Positions 9,479-17,929 of a stretch of 64,000 nucleotides of DNA are shown here, piece after piece (position 1 is the first letter of the stretch; every line of letters begins with the position of its first letter). The notes below the pieces were generated by a model. It was given only the letters and a program-made list of their open reading frames with translations, ran no database searches and had not been told where the DNA came from. Location: positions 310,001 through 374,000 of the forward strand of contig NZ_JAQTIG010000001.1 of the NCBI RefSeq assembly GCF_029433515.1, written 5' to 3'. The position numbers were made by a program, and so were the translations under genes. The stretch comes from Lactobacillus sp. ESL0679. Lineage in GTDB: Bacteria > Bacillota > Bacilli > Lactobacillales > Lactobacillaceae.

Positions 9479-10528
9479 ATGAATGGATATAATGTTGCAA
9501 TTTTAGGCGCCACTGGGGCTGTCGGTGGCCGCCTAATTAGTCAGTTGGCAGAGTCAAATATTCCTGTTAAAAATTTACGGTTGCTCGCTTCCGCAAGGTC
9601 AGCTGGCAAAGTCCTAAAATTTAAAAATGAACCCTTAACGGTGGAAGAAACCACCTCGGATTCATTTAAAAATATTGATTTAGTTTTGGCTTCCGCCGGT
9701 GGGAGTGTCTCGCAAAAGTTCCTCCCCATTGCCGTTCAAAATGGTGCCGTTTGCGTCGACAACACCAGCGCCTTCCGCATGGAACCCGATGTTCCACTAG
9801 TAATCCCGGAAGTTAATCGTGCAGCACTTAAAAACCACCACGGAATTATTGCCAACCCCAACTGCTCAACCATCCAAATGGTAATCGCCTTGGCACCAAT
9901 CTATCATGCCTTCGGCCTGAAACAGGTTATCGTCTCAACCTACCAAGCGGTTTCTGGCGCAGGTCAAGCGGCGTGGAACGAAATGTTGCACCAAGCACAG
10001 CAGCGCCTGAATAATGAACCAATGACTGCCGACATTACACCGGTTAAAGGCGAGCCGCACCATTATCCATTAGCCTTTAACCTCCTGCCGCAGATTGACG
10101 TCTTTGAAGATAATGGTTACACGCATGAAGAATGGAAGATGATTCATGAAACTAAAAAGATTTTGCTGGACGACATGGACAGTCCTGACATTAAGGTCAC
10201 GGCAACCTGCGTTAGAGTTCCCGTCGAATTAGGCCATGGCGAGTCGGTTTACATTGAAGTCGCTGATCAACATGCAACTGCTAACGACTTACGGCAGCAA
10301 TTAGCACAGATGCCAGGAGTTGTCGTTCAAGATAATCCGGCAGAGCAGCTCTACCCGCAACCACTAACTGCAGCGGGTAAACGAGAAACCTTTGTTGGCC
10401 GTCTGCGTGCCGATGAAGAAAATCCCGGTGCCTTCAACATGTGGGTTGTTTCCGACAATTTGCTTAAAGGCGCGGCATGGAACACAGTCGAAATCGCTGA
10501 ATGCCTAGTCGAAGACAATTTAATTTAA
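9479..10528 (+). CDS. asd: Aspartate-semialdehyde dehydrogenase
   Basis: Reduces aspartyl phosphate to the semialdehyde used by DapA. The 349 residues include the NADP-binding GATGAVGGRL near residue 10, the catalytic cysteine in NPNCSTIQMV near 130, and a GHGES motif near 258. It is the last gene of the riboswitch operon, preceded by TTAAGGAAG and followed by a strong terminator. With lysC and dapF across the divergent promoter it completes every step from aspartate to lysine in one 10-kb locus. Confidence 0.96.
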   Translation: MNGYNVAILGATGAVGGRLISQLAESNIPVKNLRLLASARSAGKVLKFKNEPLTVEETTSDSFKNIDLVLASAGGSVSQKFLPIAVQNGAVCVDNTSAFRMEPDVPLVIPEVNRAALKNHHGIIANPNCSTIQMVIALAPIYHAFGLKQVIVSTYQAVSGAGQAAWNEMLHQAQQRLNNEPMTADITPVKGEPHHYPLAFNLLPQIDVFEDNGYTHEEWKMIHETKKILLDDMDSPDIKVTATCVRVPVELGHGESVYIEVADQHATANDLRQQLAQMPGVVVQDNPAEQLYPQPLTAAGKRETFVGRLRADEENPGAFNMWVVSDNLLKGAAWNTVEIAECLVEDNLI

Positions 10529-10530
10529 TC

Positions 10531-10572
10531 AAAAAAGCAATACCTGATTCAAAATCAGATATTGCTTTTTTA
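10531..10572 (+). terminator. Terminator of the lysine operon
   Basis: AAAAAGCAATA-CCTGATT / AATCAG-ATATTGCTTTTT hairpin directly after the asd stop, ending in a T run. Confidence 0.85.
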
Positions 10573-10583
10573 TATGTGACTAA

Positions 10584-10661
10584 TTAATCTGCGCTGGGTA
10601 AAACAATCGGCTTACCATCCGCATCTTTGCCTGGGTCGAAAGTACAATGATTTAGTTTAAT
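10584..10661 (-). other. In-frame coding remnant after the stop of the surface-protein gene
   Basis: Immediately after the TAA at 10664-10662 the same reading frame stays open for 25 codons to a second TAA (10586-10584). It encodes a tail ending FDPGKDADGKPIVLPSAD, which nearly repeats an internal segment of the upstream protein (NTFNPGKDADGKQIVIPN near residue 645). This looks like the former C terminus of the gene, cut off by a stop codon. See the findings. Confidence 0.6.
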
Positions 10662-12920
10662 TTATCGATTATTAAATGACACACTAACGTCACAGCTAAT
10701 TCTACCGTCTTCTAGCACTTTTGCATTAATCCATATCTCTTTTATATTAGGATCCATGTAATAATCAGCATCAGTTGAAAAGAAATCATCTGCAGTTAAT
10801 TTCGAAGTACCCTTAAAATCTCCTGTAATATTTCCGATTTCATCGTGTGATTCAGCAACCTTTTCATTCGCAGTTACTGGAGCAAAACCAGCTTTTTCTC
10901 TGCTATCATTAATTTTCATTAAAAATTCTTGTCTAAAATCTTCAATTGAAAACTTTTTGGCAACACTATCGCCTATATTTGGTATAACAATCTGCTTGCC
11001 ATCTGCATCTTTACCTGGATTGAAGGTATTACCTTTACTATCTGCTCCATTAATGAAATAAGATGACACATGAACATAATGAATACTATATTCTGTTCCA
11101 CTACTCGTATTATCAAGTCGTGTTACACTAAGACCAAAGTAAAATTCTTCATCATCAAATGAGCTTGATCCCATAGTTCCAAGTAAATCACCAGCATGAT
11201 GCCATTCGCAATTTTGTAGATTACTTGGAGTAGTTTCAGCATTAACACGACCAAAAAGCATCATTGTTAAGCCTTGATAAATATGCTTCTTGAGTTCAGA
11301 CAATGACATCTGCTTACTCCCGTAACCCCAGCCAGTCATATCTTCAATCCAATTATCTGTTATGGTATTTAAACCATTTTCTTTACAGGCAGCAACGATT
11401 CCTGGAATATCATGTTTACCATCAAATACTGAAGTACCATGAGCATTATATTGAGCAGCTATATCCTCAGCCAACTTTTGCACACCTGTACTTTGAATCC
11501 ATGGCTTTAAGCCTAAGTCTGCCCGTGCTTCATTAATTAATCTTAAAGTATAAGAAATTACCTCTTGTGCTTGTTCTGGAGTTAAATTAGTTGGATCGAC
11601 AATTGTAGTATCATCGTCTACTTCATCAATCACATCTGTACTATCAAAATCATTAATATTCATACCAGCTATACATGCGTTAATAAATGCAGCACTTGGA
11701 TGTCCTTCATACGCCTTACGCAATTCATCTCTAGTATAGCCATTAGGTAACTTAATTGTAGCTTTTGGACTATTATTTGGCTTATTAGGCGTAGTGGTGC
11801 CATTACTTGGTTTGTTGCTATCACTCGGCTTATTACTACCGGAGTTGTTACTATTACCCGGTTTATTGCCATCACTTGGCTTATTACTGCCGGAGTTGCT
11901 ACCATTGCCTGGCTTATTGGTGTCTCCTGGCGTCGTATTACCGGAGTTACTGCCACTACCTGGTTTATCGCTGTTGTCTGGCGTTGTACTGCTGGAGTTA
12001 CTGCCACTACCTGGTTTATTGTTGTCTCCTGGCGTTGTACTACCGGAGTTGTTGCCATTACCTGGCTTGTTGTTGTCGCCTGGCGTTGTACTGCCGGAGT
12101 TACTGCCACTACCTGGTTTGTTGTTGTCACTAGGAGCCGTGCTGCCTGAGTTGTTACCATTGCTTGGCTTATTGTTGTCACTTGGGGCCGTGCTGCCTGA
12201 GTTGCTACCGTTGCTTGGCTTGTTGCTGTCACTTGGGGCCGTGCTGCCTGAGTTGTTACCATTGTTTGGTTTATTACTATTACTTGGAGTACTGCCCGAA
12301 GCATTGCTACCTGCTGGTGTATTACTGCCACTTGGTGTGTTATTGCCAGCTGGTGCTGGAGTAGTATTTACCGTTGAGCTATTTTTAGCTGGTATGTACT
12401 TGCCGTTACCTAAAGAATAATACTTCTTGCCTTTGATGGTCTTAGTACCATAGACTTTGACAGTTTTCCCCTTCTTAACTGACTTTTTGCCGATACGCTT
12501 ACCCTTGCTACTGTATATTGCAGTGGTCTTAGTTACCTTAACTTTCTTGGCAATCTTAACTTTACTTGCCAAAACATATTTACCATTACCTAAATTGTAA
12601 TATGTCTTGCCCTTAATTACTTTAGTACCATAGACTTTAACAGTTTTGTTCTTCTTTAAAGACTTCTTGCCAATCTTTTTACCTTTGCTGTTGTAAAGAT
12701 ATGACTTCTTAATCATCTTGGCAGTCTTTGAAGCTGTCTTGGTCTTTTTGACGTCAGTTTGCGTAGTCTTAGGAGCCGCATTAACTACAGTGTTGTTAGT
12801 CAATGCCAAGCCGCCAAGCATCCCGCCAAGTGCTGCAGTTCCTACTAATACATTACGAGTTACTTTTTTGTTATTTTTCAAAAAAGTTTTTATCAACTTT
12901 TTCTTTCCCTGATAATTCAA
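10662..12920 (-). CDS. SEC10/PgrA-type surface protein with SLAP domains and a Pro/Ser/Asn repeat
   Basis: Secreted, wall-bound protein of 752 residues. Order: signal peptide with the twin-domain VLVGTAALGGMLGGLAL core and likely cleavage after VNAA (about 1-49); two SLAP (S-layer type, wall-polymer binding) repeats at about 68-120 and 127-178; a low-complexity stretch of some ten 17-residue units such as GSTAPSDNNKPSNGNNS (about 195-390); and a CAP-like SEC10/PgrA domain from about 440 (LINEARADLGLKPW). The start is a TTG with AGGAGGG seven bases upstream. SEC10/PgrA relatives include plasmid surface-exclusion proteins, but many chromosomal lactobacillus copies have no plasmid link, so adhesion or surface shielding is as likely. 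The C terminus appears shortened by an in-frame stop. Confidence 0.85.
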   Translation of the reverse strand: MNYQGKKKLIKTFLKNNKKVTRNVLVGTAALGGMLGGLALTNNTVVNAAPKTTQTDVKKTKTASKTAKMIKKSYLYNSKGKKIGKKSLKKNKTVKVYGTKVIKGKTYYNLGNGKYVLASKVKIAKKVKVTKTTAIYSSKGKRIGKKSVKKGKTVKVYGTKTIKGKKYYSLGNGKYIPAKNSSTVNTTPAPAGNNTPSGSNTPAGSNASGSTPSNSNKPNNGNNSGSTAPSDSNKPSNGSNSGSTAPSDNNKPSNGNNSGSTAPSDNNKPGSGSNSGSTTPGDNNKPGNGNNSGSTTPGDNNKPGSGSNSSSTTPDNSDKPGSGSNSGNTTPGDTNKPGNGSNSGSNKPSDGNKPGNSNNSGSNKPSDSNKPSNGTTTPNKPNNSPKATIKLPNGYTRDELRKAYEGHPSAAFINACIAGMNINDFDSTDVIDEVDDDTTIVDPTNLTPEQAQEVISYTLRLINEARADLGLKPWIQSTGVQKLAEDIAAQYNAHGTSVFDGKHDIPGIVAACKENGLNTITDNWIEDMTGWGYGSKQMSLSELKKHIYQGLTMMLFGRVNAETTPSNLQNCEWHHAGDLLGTMGSSSFDDEEFYFGLSVTRLDNTSSGTEYSIHYVHVSSYFINGADSKGNTFNPGKDADGKQIVIPNIGDSVAKKFSIEDFRQEFLMKINDSREKAGFAPVTANEKVAESHDEIGNITGDFKGTSKLTADDFFSTDADYYMDPNIKEIWINAKVLEDGRISCDVSVSFNNR
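11790..12320 (-). repeat. 51-bp coding minisatellite inside the surface protein gene
   Basis: About ten degenerate copies of a 51-base unit encode 17-residue Gly/Ser/Asn/Pro blocks. The unit keeps the reading frame open on the opposite strand too, which creates long leucine-proline-rich false frames. Such tracts vary in copy number between strains. Confidence 0.8.
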
Positions 12921-13062
12921 TACTAAACCCTCCTATACTAATATTTAATTACAATTTAATTTTAATCTTTTTGTTTCCTTAATCAATAGGATTTTTAATT
13001 AAATAATATCAAATAATCCCGCAAAATTATCTAGGCTATAAAATTACTATTTGTGCCAAATA

Positions 13063-13096
13063 AAGAAGTGTCTAGTCCATAAACTAAACACTTCTT
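13063..13096. terminator. Terminator between the small membrane protein and the surface protein gene
   Basis: Stem AAAGAAGTGT / ACACTTCTT with an inner TAGT/ACTA pairing. On the minus strand it is followed by a T-rich tract, so it ends the LCP-13119 operon ahead of the surface protein gene. The surface protein gene therefore needs its own promoter in 12950-13050. Confidence 0.65.
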
Positions 13097-13118
13097 AAAA
13101 TATCTACTGATTTTCACA

Positions 13119-13490
13119 TTATAATCCTGCCTGCTTACGCTCCTTCTCATACTTTTGCAGCGCCTGCAAGACTTGCGGCCAGTAACGTTTAGGCAAAATT
13201 AATTGTAATTTGTCCTGATAAATAGGGAAATCACTGGCTTTCATGCCGGTAATCCGTGCTAAATCCTGGTCAGACAAGTGATATTCTCTGGTAATTCGCT
13301 TAATCTCAACGGATGCATGTCCGCGAAACCACGACCAGACGAAAAAGGCCAGTGCGAAGCCGCCTGCGGTTAAGACTGCATTGGGAAGAGTCCAACCAAA
13401 GCTGCGCAAACAGATAAAAAAGGCGGCAATAAAGGCAATTAATGCCGAAACTATGCCATAAATAACGGGAAAAAGTGAGTTCTTATGCAT
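13119..13490 (-). CDS. Small membrane protein of unknown function
   Basis: 123 residues with two hydrophobic segments (about 7-27 and 36-53) and a charged, probably cytoplasmic, C-terminal half that ends EKERKQAGL. No known domain recognised. A GGAGGGCAAA ribosome site precedes the ATG. It begins 18 bases after the LCP gene and almost certainly shares its transcript, which hints at a role in the envelope, but function cannot be assigned. Confidence 0.75.
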   Translation of the reverse strand: MHKNSLFPVIYGIVSALIAFIAAFFICLRSFGWTLPNAVLTAGGFALAFFVWSWFRGHASVEIKRITREYHLSDQDLARITGMKASDFPIYQDKLQLILPKRYWPQVLQALQKYEKERKQAGL

Positions 13491-13508
13491 TTTGCCCTCC
13501 TAAAAGCC

Positions 13509-14729
13509 TTAATTGCCAAAAATACTATTGTTGCCATTACTTGAATTATTGTCGTTATTCGAATTAGCACCAGTTGAATTATTCGCATCATTACCATTAT
13601 CGGTATCACTGGAAACAACAGAGGAATAAATCTGATAATTAGTGAAGGCATTAGGGTCCTTCCAATTAATGCTATTGCGCTGCTCATTCAACTTATTAAG
13701 CCGCGTTTCATCATTATCCAGAATTTCTGTATCAAGACCCAAATTCGTTCGTAGCTGATTCGATGTCTTTTGCAAAGTATCAGTTGAGGCAACTTGAATT
13801 GAGGAGCCATTAATCCACGCATCGTGGCCTTGGATATAGCCGCTCTTTAGATTATCCATGCAGCCGCGATAGTTCATTGCCAAGGCAAGCATGTCATTGA
13901 AAGTCAAATTGGTCTTCACATATTTGGTAAAGATTTTAACCAACTTGCGATAATTGGTAAGGGTATTGATTGACATTGCCTTATGAACCACTGCCGTTAT
14001 TACCTGACGCTGCCGCATCTGGCGACCATAGTCGCCGCGGGGATCATCATGGCGCATTCTGACATAAGCGACTGCGTGCCGGCCATTCAAATGTTGCTTT
14101 CCTTTATGAAAGTCACACCAATCATACGAAAATTTAAACGGCACGTTAACTTCAACACCGCCAACGGCATTAACCAGATTCTTCAGTGCCTTCATATTGA
14201 CTTCGACATAATAATTAATTGGCACATTGACAAGAGCAGAAACCGTCTGCATCGAAGCATTGCTGCCGCCAATCCCGTAGGCCGAATTGATACGGAACAT
14301 GTTGTACTTGTCGCCGGGATCACCCAAAATATTAACCAACGTATCACGTGGAATCGAGGTCATCGTTGCCTTATTTTTATCAGGATTAGCCGTTGCCAAG
14401 ATTAAGGTATCGGAATTTCCCTTATCATGCCGGCCTTCAATCCCCTGGTCAACACCAAGAATTAAAACCGAAATCGGTTGTTTATTAGCAATCCTAGCTG
14501 ACGTCGCTGTGTTACCGCCCGGGCCATCAATTGCACTATGCAGGCTAAAATACATGTGCGCTGCCCAAGCCAAGCCGCAACTCACACACAAAACCGCAAT
14601 AATCCCGACGATGTGCATAAGGGCATTCCCTTTTAAAGTAGCGGCCGGGGCCGCGAAGGCATGATTGCGATGAAGTTTTAAAGAAGATCGACGACGATAA
14701 TCTTCCCTTCGTTTAGAGTTTGGATTCAT
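13509..14729 (-). CDS. LCP (LytR-CpsA-Psr) family wall-polymer ligase
   Basis: Membrane-anchored phosphotransferase that joins anionic polymers from undecaprenyl carriers to peptidoglycan. It has one N-terminal membrane segment (about residues 45-65, ALMHIVGIIAVLCVSCGLAW) and an extracellular LCP domain with ISVLILGVDQG, the arginine-containing TSIPRDTLVNILG, and HAVAYVRMRHDDPRGDYGRQMRQRQ. The C-terminal tail is Asn/Ser-rich and ends SNGNNSIFGN. I prefer the ATG at 14729 (406 residues); the frame is open to a GTG at 14777, and the ribosome site near 14729 (AAAGGA) is unusually close, so the exact start is uncertain. Confidence 0.9.
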   Translation of the reverse strand: MNPNSKRREDYRRRSSLKLHRNHAFAAPAATLKGNALMHIVGIIAVLCVSCGLAWAAHMYFSLHSAIDGPGGNTATSARIANKQPISVLILGVDQGIEGRHDKGNSDTLILATANPDKNKATMTSIPRDTLVNILGDPGDKYNMFRINSAYGIGGSNASMQTVSALVNVPINYYVEVNMKALKNLVNAVGGVEVNVPFKFSYDWCDFHKGKQHLNGRHAVAYVRMRHDDPRGDYGRQMRQRQVITAVVHKAMSINTLTNYRKLVKIFTKYVKTNLTFNDMLALAMNYRGCMDNLKSGYIQGHDAWINGSSIQVASTDTLQKTSNQLRTNLGLDTEILDNDETRLNKLNEQRNSINWKDPNAFTNYQIYSSVVSSDTDNGNDANNSTGANSNNDNNSSNGNNSIFGN

Positions 14730-14887
14730 TCCTTTATCTATTCCCTTCCAATAACTGTCCAAATGTATTTGTAACACTTTTAAACTTGAATTAAAATATT
14801 ATCAAATATAATTAATAATATCTTATTTTTTGCGTTTTCGCACAATCATTATTAACATTAATTAGATACATAAAAGGAGAATTTTTA

Positions 14888-16693
14888 ATGACAATTCCAA
14901 AAAGAACCGCCGTTCCTGAAGAACTCAAATGGGATTTAACCCGCGTATTTAAATCTGATACTGACTGGGAACACGAATATACAACAGTTAAAACAGAAAT
15001 ACAAACCTTAAGCAATTTACAGGCGAATTTTGCCAAATCAGGACATGATTTATATGATGGCCTAACCAAGATTTTAGCAGTTGGTCGTAAGCTGGAAAAA
15101 CTCTACGCCTATGCGACATTATCAAGTGACGTTGATACAAGTAACGCCCACTATTTAGGGTATGTTGCGCAAGTCCAATCATTAGCCAGTCAATTTGATG
15201 CCGTCACATCCTTTATTAATCCCGCAATTTTAGGTATTTCAGAAGCAGAATTAACGCAATTTAAGCAAGACGAGCCGCAACTCAAAGACTACGACCACTG
15301 GCTTGACCAGATTACGCAAATGCGGCCACATACATTATCTGCCAAAGAAGAAAAATTAGTGGCAGACGCTGGTGACGCAATGAGCGTTTCCGAGAATACC
15401 TTCAATGTCCTCACTAATTCTGACATGGAATACGGCTACGTCCAAAATGATGATGGCGAGATGGTGCAGCTCTCCGATGGCTTGTATTCACTATTAATTC
15501 AGTCACAAAATCGCGACGTGCGCCAAGATGCCTTTGACTCAATGTATGCAACTTATGGTCAATTCGAAAATTCGTTGGCTTCAACTCTTTCCGGCGTTGT
15601 TAAGGAGCACAATTACAACGCGCAGGTGCATAATTATGACTCTGCACGCAGCGCAGCCTTACACGAAAATGGTGTACCAACTGTGGTTTACGACACTTTA
15701 ATTAATGAAGTTGACTCCAACCTTGACTTGCTTCACCGCTACGTTGCTTTACGTAAAAAGATCCTCGGCCTAGATGATTTACAAATGTGGGACATGTACG
15801 TGCCATTGACTGGTAAGCCGGCAATGGCATACACCTTTGATGAAGCTAAGGAAGAAGCCAAAAAGGCTTTGACTCCACTAGGTGCTGACTACCTGAAGCA
15901 TGTTGACTATATTTTTAACAATAGTGTAATTGATGTTGTTGAATCACAAAACAAGGCCACAGGAGCATATTCTGGTGGCTCTTACGATACTGACCCTTAC
16001 GAACTGCTCAATTGGGAAGACAATATTGACTCACTCTACACACTGGTTCACGAAACCGGCCACTCGGTTCACAGTATGTATACCAGAGAAACTCAACCTT
16101 ACGTGTACGGTGATTACCCGATTTTCGTTGCGGAAATCGCGTCAACAACTAACGAAAACATTCTAACAGAATACTTTTTAGATCATGTAACTGACCCTAA
16201 GACACGGGCCTTTGTCCTTAACTACTACCTTGACTCCTTCAAGGGCACACTATTTAGACAAACACAATTTGCGGAATTTGAGCAGTATGTCCATGAGCAA
16301 GACGCCAAGGGGGAACCGCTGACTGCTGACCGCCTTAACGAATTTTACGGCCAATTGAACCAACACTATTATGGCGACAGTGTTGAGCCCGGCGGCGATA
16401 TTGCCAAGGAATGGGCACGCATCCCGCACTTTTACTACAACTTCTACGTTTATCAATACGCCACTGGTTTTGCAGCCGCAACTGCCCTTGCCAACAATGT
16501 CGTTCACGGAACAGACGCGCAGCGTGAAGCTTATCTTGGTTACCTCAAGTCTGGTTCAAGCGATTATCCTGTAGAAATCATGAAGCGCGCTGGCGTTGAC
16601 ATGACTAAGAATGCTTATTTAAAGGACGCATTCGCCACTTTTGCCCAGCGCCTAGATGAGCTTGAGAAAATTATCGCAAATAATTTCAAATAA
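14888..16693 (+). CDS. pepF: Oligoendopeptidase F
   Basis: Cytoplasmic zinc endopeptidase (family M3B) that cuts medium-length peptides taken up by the Opp system. It has 601 residues, the family norm, with the zinc motif LVHETGHSVHSMYT near residue 385 (HEXXH) and the third ligand in the following EIASTTNE segment. AAAGGAG lies upstream of the ATG. It is a single gene, divergent from the LCP operon, with its own terminator. Confidence 0.96.
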   Translation: MTIPKRTAVPEELKWDLTRVFKSDTDWEHEYTTVKTEIQTLSNLQANFAKSGHDLYDGLTKILAVGRKLEKLYAYATLSSDVDTSNAHYLGYVAQVQSLASQFDAVTSFINPAILGISEAELTQFKQDEPQLKDYDHWLDQITQMRPHTLSAKEEKLVADAGDAMSVSENTFNVLTNSDMEYGYVQNDDGEMVQLSDGLYSLLIQSQNRDVRQDAFDSMYATYGQFENSLASTLSGVVKEHNYNAQVHNYDSARSAALHENGVPTVVYDTLINEVDSNLDLLHRYVALRKKILGLDDLQMWDMYVPLTGKPAMAYTFDEAKEEAKKALTPLGADYLKHVDYIFNNSVIDVVESQNKATGAYSGGSYDTDPYELLNWEDNIDSLYTLVHETGHSVHSMYTRETQPYVYGDYPIFVAEIASTTNENILTEYFLDHVTDPKTRAFVLNYYLDSFKGTLFRQTQFAEFEQYVHEQDAKGEPLTADRLNEFYGQLNQHYYGDSVEPGGDIAKEWARIPHFYYNFYVYQYATGFAAATALANNVVHGTDAQREAYLGYLKSGSSDYPVEIMKRAGVDMTKNAYLKDAFATFAQRLDELEKIIANNFK

Positions 16694-16756
16694 GACTTGC
16701 AAGTTGCGAGCACAAATAATATAACTATTAAGGAAACAAAAAAGTTTCTCACATCA

Positions 16757-16787
16757 AAAAACGACTTCTCAATAAGAAGTCGTTTTT
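16757..16787 (+). terminator. Terminator of pepF
   Basis: Thirteen-base stem AAAAACGACTTCT / AGAAGTCGTTTTT, loop CAATA. The remaining bases up to 16908 show nothing recognisable. Confidence 0.85.
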
Positions 16788-16908
16788 AGTTTGCAAATAA
16801 TTTAGGCGTTTTAATTGGCTACTTACTAATTAACTTAATGTCAAATTGAGGCTATATTCACAATTATCATTACGTGCCGGATAGTAATCTACATTTTATA
16901 TACTTATT

Positions 16909-16957
16909 AAAAACACCTCTGATACTCAATTTTGAAACCTTATCTCAAAGGTGTTTT
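16909..16957 (-). terminator. Terminator of the 16975-17811 gene
   Basis: AAAACACCT / AGGTGTTTT outer stem with a long loop, just downstream of the stop on the minus strand, ending in T-rich sequence. Confidence 0.55.
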
Positions 16958-16974
16958 AAGTAATAGTAAGCATA

Positions 16975-17811
16975 TCATTTGTTTGCTTTGGCTTCGACAT
17001 AATGGTTAAAAAGCCAAAGATCGGCCGCTAGTGCAATGATGTCATAAAATAAGAAGACCCAAAAATCACCCATTAAGCTAATTCTGGGGACTGTTACTTC
17101 CATATCTTGATAAGAACTTCCAAATAAAAAATGATTGATATTGGCGTATACGTCCCACCAAATGTTGTAGCTAATCACTAGCAACCAACTAATTATCACA
17201 ATCATCAACAGCCGCACCAGCCAAGTGATAATTTTATGCGATTTCCCCGGCCAAAAGTCAATCACAGCATGACTACTGAAATTTAAAAGACTGACAGTCA
17301 GATAAACAGCTAGGCCAACAAGCAACAATAATAGTATGGCCAAGAATAATTTCCCCACATTTAATAATGTTAAATGTGATAGCCAATAACCAAAATCCCG
17401 GACCTGCCGCCTAGTATATTTATCAAATGGAGAAAGCACCCCCAATATAATTGCTAGCTCAACTCCTAATAAAAGGTCAAGGTAAATAAACGCAACGCCA
17501 GAAGAAATTGTGTTAGCTAAATATAATTCGCTATCACGCATTGGGACCAAGCGCCAAGTTTGTTCTCGGTTAAACTTTTCATTCTGCCAGCAAGTAATTC
17601 CTAGATAAATTAAATTTGCTAGCAAACTAAGCAAGACAAAGGCGGTTTCCAAATAGTCTGGATACAAGTTTACCCGCTCGGCAGCTGCCGATGTAAAAAA
17701 CATTATCAATGAAAAAACTACCGTCGCAAATAATTGCACACCAAATGTGCGATGTGCCAACCGACTTTTTTGCTTAAAGAGCACTTTAAATACAGACCAA
17801 GAACTTCTCAT
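16975..17811 (-). CDS. Multi-pass membrane protein, possibly an ABC-2 type permease
   Basis: 278 residues with about six hydrophobic segments and an N-terminal charged piece (MRSSWSVFKVLFKQKSRLAHR) followed by an EKFNREQTWRLVPMRDSELYLAN loop. That pattern resembles permease halves of ABC-2 exporters, in which a cytoplasmic loop between helices two and three carries such a motif. No ATPase gene is next to it. It appears to be transcribed alone. The family call is an inference from topology. Confidence 0.6.
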   Translation of the reverse strand: MRSSWSVFKVLFKQKSRLAHRTFGVQLFATVVFSLIMFFTSAAAERVNLYPDYLETAFVLLSLLANLIYLGITCWQNEKFNREQTWRLVPMRDSELYLANTISSGVAFIYLDLLLGVELAIILGVLSPFDKYTRRQVRDFGYWLSHLTLLNVGKLFLAILLLLLVGLAVYLTVSLLNFSSHAVIDFWPGKSHKIITWLVRLLMIVIISWLLVISYNIWWDVYANINHFLFGSSYQDMEVTVPRISLMGDFWVFLFYDIIALAADLWLFNHYVEAKANK

Positions 17812-17897
17812 TATATTCTCCTATATCACATGATTATGCTTAATCTTAGCATTATTATGGTTATGATTTTTTTGTGAAATTATTAAGAGAAATAAAC

Positions 17898-17926
17898 AAA
17901 TCCAGTATTTTTCATACTGGATTTTT
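17898..17926. terminator. Terminator of the ABC transporter/M20 operon
   Basis: Eleven-base perfect stem AAATCCAGTAT / ATACTGGATTT (898-908 with 914-924 in this thousand), directly after the M20 gene on the minus strand. Confidence 0.75.
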
Positions 17927-17929
17927 TAT

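Noticed and set aside
11790-12320. Regular 51-bp repeats as a possible CRISPR array
   Set aside because: Units are contiguous, degenerate and in frame within a coding sequence; there are no spacers and no cas genes.
11794-12420. Long leucine/proline-rich open frame on the plus strand
   Set aside because: It is the complement of the 51-bp coding repeat of the surface protein; no ribosome site and composition dictated by the repeat.
10662-12920. Surface-exclusion function linked to a plasmid or conjugative element
   Set aside because: No conjugation, replication or mobility genes in the window; SEC10/PgrA domains are common on lactobacillus chromosomes.
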